Positions 16,540 to 19,143 of a stretch of 19,143 nucleotides of DNA are shown in pieces (the stretch's first letter is position 1; every line of letters starts with the position of its first letter). The stretch is from CAZLMW01 sp964560875 (GTDB lineage: Bacteria; Myxococcota_A; UBA9042): positions 1 to 19,143 of the forward strand of contig CAZLMW010000143.1 of assembly GCA_964560875.1 (NCBI GenBank), given 5' to 3'. A model generated the notes under the pieces. That model made no database searches, had not been told where the DNA came from, and worked only from the letters and a program-made list of their open reading frames with translations. The translations under genes were made by a program, and so were the position numbers.

Positions 16540-18035
16540 CCGACGTCCTCATTATCACCCCGCCGTTCAGCCCACATGACACGAGCCCGCCCTTGGGGCC
16601 GGCGGTGTTGGCCGCGCATCTTGTTGCCTGCGGCATTTCGTGCCGCCAACTCGACCTGAACATCCTCTTCTTAAGGCTCTTTGCTGGGACAAGCTTCGGG
16701 GCTGGTCCCATCGTCGGCGACCATGCGAAGGACCGAGGTCGAGTCGCAACCTCGCGGCGTTTCTTCCGCTCAAAACTCCATCTGCCGCACGTCGAATCAA
16801 CGCTTGTGCCCGGCGGAGTCGATGCCGTGCTCGGCCTGCCCCATGGGTTTGATGACATGGCCGCCGCGGTCAGCGCGATGCTGTCTGATCCCTTCTGGCG
16901 CGCTTTCGTCGGCGGAGAGCTTCACCACGTCGGCCCGACGCCACGCATTCTCGGCCTGTCCATCATGGGGCCCGCGCAGGTTCTGCCTGCGGTGTTGACG
17001 GCCAGGCTGGCGCGCAGCCTCTGGCCCGAGGTGCTCATCGTCTGCGGCGGCTCCCATGTCACCCTCCTCGCAGACGAGATCGCAGCCGATTCCCGTTACG
17101 ACATGGGCGTCTTCGACGCCTTCCTGCCGCATCACAGCGAATGGGCCTTCGCATCCATGTGTCAGTGCGTGCTCGACGGCGATGACTGGCGTAGCGTTCC
17201 CGGGGTTGTGGTTGCTGGACGTGGCGACTCGCCAGCCCCTCCCTCGACGACCGGCTGGCTCCCGCCCGCATTCGAGACGCCTGTCCACGACCTCTATGGC
17301 CCAACCGTGTCCTTGCCGCTGCAGCTCGAGCGGGGGTGTTCGTACGGGCGCTGCACCTTCTGCACCTATCCCGCGGTCGAGGCTTCCGCTGTCAGACTGA
17401 CCGCGAACTCGATTGACCTGCAACTTTGCGCTGCTGTCGCTGCAGGGGCGACGCGCGTATCCGTGAAGGACAGCCTGATGTCGCTCAAGTCGATGCGCGC
17501 ATTCGGCGAGCAGGTGGCAAAAGCCGCACCAGGACTCCAATGGAGCGCGACAACCAAGGTCGTCTCGGGTTTGGCCACCCACGCGGCTGAGCTCACACGC
17601 CATGGTTGCTCGACGATCGAACTCGGCATCGAAACGATTCACCCGCGCCTCCAGCGCCTCATCGACAAGCCTCAGCCCATGTCCCTGGTCGAGTCGGTGA
17701 TCGACGCGTGTGCAGCAGCCGGAATCCGCGTGGTCCTGAACCTGCTGTATGGACTGCCCGGCGAAACCCGTGCGGAAGCCCAAGTGCAGCTCGCGTGGTT
17801 CGAACGGCTCGTGCGCCGCCACCCAGGCTTGGTGCACGGATCGCACAACCTCGTCGAGGTCAACCGCGCCGCGCCCTTCGCCACACGACCGGGCGAATTC
17901 GGCATAGAACTTGGGCCGGTGGGGCCGTGGGCGTTCAGCTACTGCTGGGACGCACCGCGGTGGCGGGCCGACTTCAAGTCGGAGCTGGACCGGCGCGTGA
18001 AGCGGGCTCGACGCGAAGTTCGGGAGGCAGCATGA
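16536..18035 (+). CDS. B12-binding-type radical SAM enzyme
   Basis: Radical SAM protein (499 aa) with an N-terminal cobalamin-binding-like Rossmann region (about 1-185: MTDVLIITPPFSP, GPAVLAAHL, VLIVCGGSHVTLL) and a C-terminal radical SAM barrel. The 4Fe-4S cysteines are C268, C273 and C276 in ERGCSYGRCTFC: spacing Cx4Cx2C instead of the usual Cx3Cx2C. Downstream are TIELGIET (about 360-367) and YGLPGET (405-411), typical of the Elp3/B12 radical SAM fold. No DxHxxG motif is seen, so cobalamin, if bound, lacks the usual histidine ligand. The start ATG 16536 overlaps the upstream stop by ATGA; the frame is open further upstream but that part overlaps the small gene. The stop overlaps the kinase-like gene, again by ATGA. 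The substrate is unknown; methylation or ring chemistry is typical of the class. Confidence 0.85.
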   Translation: MTDVLIITPPFSPHDTSPPLGPAVLAAHLVACGISCRQLDLNILFLRLFAGTSFGAGPIVGDHAKDRGRVATSRRFFRSKLHLPHVESTLVPGGVDAVLGLPHGFDDMAAAVSAMLSDPFWRAFVGGELHHVGPTPRILGLSIMGPAQVLPAVLTARLARSLWPEVLIVCGGSHVTLLADEIAADSRYDMGVFDAFLPHHSEWAFASMCQCVLDGDDWRSVPGVVVAGRGDSPAPPSTTGWLPPAFETPVHDLYGPTVSLPLQLERGCSYGRCTFCTYPAVEASAVRLTANSIDLQLCAAVAAGATRVSVKDSLMSLKSMRAFGEQVAKAAPGLQWSATTKVVSGLATHAAELTRHGCSTIELGIETIHPRLQRLIDKPQPMSLVESVIDACAAAGIRVVLNLLYGLPGETRAEAQVQLAWFERLVRRHPGLVHGSHNLVEVNRAAPFATRPGEFGIELGPVGPWAFSYCWDAPRWRADFKSELDRRVKRARREVREAA

Positions 18036-18505
18036 CCTCTCCGAAGATCGTTCTCATCACGGGCCCGGCGGGTTCGGGCAAGACCACGCTCGCACGGGAA
18101 CTGTGCGCCAGCCCTGGACACCGACGATGGCCGTCCTGGACGACCCGTGCACCGCGCTCTGGCGAGGTCGCGGGCTTCGACTATGAGTTCGTCGCGCGCG
18201 CACGTTTCGAACAGGCGATCGCTGACGGCGAGTTGCTGGAGCACATCGTCGGCCCCGGTGGGGCTCGCTACGGGCTCCCAGCGCCGCCGGGTGACGCAGA
18301 CGCGTGCTTGGTTGCCGTCGTGAGCCGGGACGCATGTGACCGCGCACACATGCTGTTTGGGGGCTTTGAGATCAAGGTGATCGCGCTGGACGCGCCTGAC
18401 GAGGTGCTGCTCGCCCGCATGCGGCACCGCGGTGACGACGACGATGCCGTCGACGCGCGCGCACGGTTGTTCGCCGCGGAGCGGCCGGACCACCACGACG
18501 AGTAG
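18032..18505 (+). CDS. Short guanylate-kinase-like P-loop protein (157 aa)
   Basis: The sequence follows guanylate kinase closely. The P-loop GPAGSGKTT (11-19) is followed by the GMP-binding block SWTTRAPRSGEVAGFDYEF (35-53), then ELLE (67-70), RYGLP (79-83) and a lid-like LARMRHRGDDDDAVDARARL (about 127-146). True guanylate kinase (GMP to GDP) is about 200 aa. Here the central part is shortened and the protein ends soon after the lid (ERPDHHDE), lacking the usual final strand. The ATG at 18032 overlaps the radical SAM stop by ATGA. Inside an operon with a radical SAM enzyme it is more likely a specialised kinase for a modified nucleotide or other small molecule than a housekeeping Gmk. That is inference; phosphonate- or ribose-bisphosphate-type kinases of the same fold are alternatives. 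Confidence 0.78.
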   Translation: MTSPKIVLITGPAGSGKTTLARELCASPGHRRWPSWTTRAPRSGEVAGFDYEFVARARFEQAIADGELLEHIVGPGGARYGLPAPPGDADACLVAVVSRDACDRAHMLFGGFEIKVIALDAPDEVLLARMRHRGDDDDAVDARARLFAAERPDHHDE

Positions 18506-18553
18506 TCCGAATACCCTCGGCGCTGGTTGGTGTGTGTCGCGCGCACCCGGTTG

Positions 18554-18922
18554 TCATCGGCGAGGTGACCGCGCCCGCCGCTGTCGAGGCGCTCCCACCG
18601 ACCACCCCGGCCGCACCCAAGCTCCACCGCACGAACACTGCATGGCAACCGTTCCGGCGAGGACGATGATCAGCCCGCCGCACGCCGGGCACTCAACACT
18701 GCGTGTGGCGCCGGCGAGATGAGCAAGGCTCTGAACCTGCTCTTCGCTCAAGTATGCGGCCGGTGCCTGGAAGAGCGACACCTCCTCATCCACCCCATCG
18801 CAGTACTTCGCGACGGTGTCCCGACTGATGTCCAACTCGCGGGCGATCGCCTGCTTCTTCCGCCCCTGCGCGTACAATTCGCGGATTCTGCGTTGGGCCG
18901 GCTTGGAGAGCTTCGCGGGCAT
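18554..18922 (-). CDS. Small HTH plus zinc-ribbon protein (122 aa)
   Basis: The start at ATG 18922 is set by TGAGGAG with a 6-nt spacer; the frame extends further upstream, but without such a site. Residues about 4-40 (LSKPAQRRIRELYAQGRKKQAIARELDISRDTVAKYC) form a resolvase/Hin-type helix-turn-helix, a DNA-binding unit found in recombinases and small regulators. After a linker with LSEEQVQSLAHL, the motif CPACGG followed about 16 residues later by CSCGG forms a four-cysteine zinc ribbon. The C-terminal tail is Arg/Pro-rich. No recombinase catalytic domain is present. It converges on the guanylate-kinase-like gene with 48 bp between stops. Likely a small DNA-binding regulator, perhaps of plasmid, phage or transposon origin; not assigned to a known family. 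Confidence 0.65.
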   Translation of the reverse strand: MPAKLSKPAQRRIRELYAQGRKKQAIARELDISRDTVAKYCDGVDEEVSLFQAPAAYLSEEQVQSLAHLAGATRSVECPACGGLIIVLAGTVAMQCSCGGAWVRPGWSVGAPRQRRARSPRR

Positions 18923-19143
18923 GTCGGTCTCCTCAGGGCCCAGACACAGGGGCATCCCCATCACATTTCGACCCATTTCTGCATTTTGTCACGGTCACAG
19001 TTACCGCGCAATTACGCTCATTTTAGCATTTCGGTGTGCGAGCTCGTTCGTCGACCGAGCCGGCCCTCAGCTGCGCGGTGCTCAAAGGCACAAGATCATC
19101 ACCATGGAGCGCCATTCTTGATGCATTCCTTATACGGCCTACG
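18923..19143. other. Intergenic right end of window, probable promoter region of the HTH gene
   Basis: No credible gene is seen. The segment is locally AT-richer (about 18963-19030), repeats CATTT several times, and contains the imperfect palindrome GGTCACAGTTACC at 18993-19005, a plausible operator for the HTH protein encoded just downstream on the minus strand. This is inferred from position and symmetry only. Confidence 0.3.

Noticed and set aside
17606..18031. N-terminal extension of the guanylate-kinase-like frame
   Set aside because: It lies over the radical SAM C-terminus. The P-loop is at the usual distance from the ATG at 18032.
1..19143. CRISPR array, tRNA or rRNA genes
   Set aside because: No regularly spaced direct repeats and no recognisable tRNA or rRNA sequence were seen by eye.

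Overview
The window is high-GC bacterial DNA. Most genes have clear Shine-Dalgarno sequences, and there are Ser/Thr kinase domains, a REP/RAYT unit and an IS1182-type element. This mix suits a Myxococcota- or Planctomycetota-like lineage, but no marker gene fixes the taxon. It reads as an accessory (defence/mobile) region.

Minus strand, 16090 down to position 1: a phage-defence-type gene row. In transcription order it holds a 1213-aa STAND-like P-loop ATPase, a CbbX-like AAA+ ATPase, a 245-aa protein with methyltransferase-like features, a 1364-aa NERD/double-kinase protein (PglW of BREX type 2), a 122-aa unknown protein that overlaps the end of pglW, and a PglX-type adenine-specific DNA methyltransferase that runs off the left edge. 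PglW and PglX are the kinase and methyltransferase of the Pgl/BREX-2 system. The other core genes (pglY ATPase, pglZ phosphatase) are not in the window and could only lie to the left. The three genes upstream of pglW are not standard BREX-2 parts. pglX carries a single +1 frameshift near 2330, after which the correct frame stays open to the window edge.

Between the 122-aa gene and pglX sits a nested mobile structure. A small REP-RAYT-REP unit (Y1/HUH transposase flanked by inverted copies of a 25-bp REP sequence) has been split by a 1.82-kb IS1182-like element with about 21-bp terminal inverted repeats, inserted directly against the RAYT ribosome binding site. Removing both leaves about 150 bp between the 122-aa gene and pglX, so these two genes were probably close neighbours before the insertions.

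Plus strand, 16222 to 18505: a divergent, tightly coupled three-gene operon (two ATGA overlaps). It has a small basic protein, a B12-binding-type radical SAM enzyme with an unusual Cx4Cx2C cluster motif, and a short guanylate-kinase-like P-loop protein. Its role is unknown. A chemistry acting on a guanine nucleotide or related small molecule is a reasonable guess, but only a guess. It shares a 131-bp, partly AT-rich divergent control region with the ATPase gene.

Right end: a small minus-strand protein with an HTH and a zinc ribbon, then about 220 bp with no gene.
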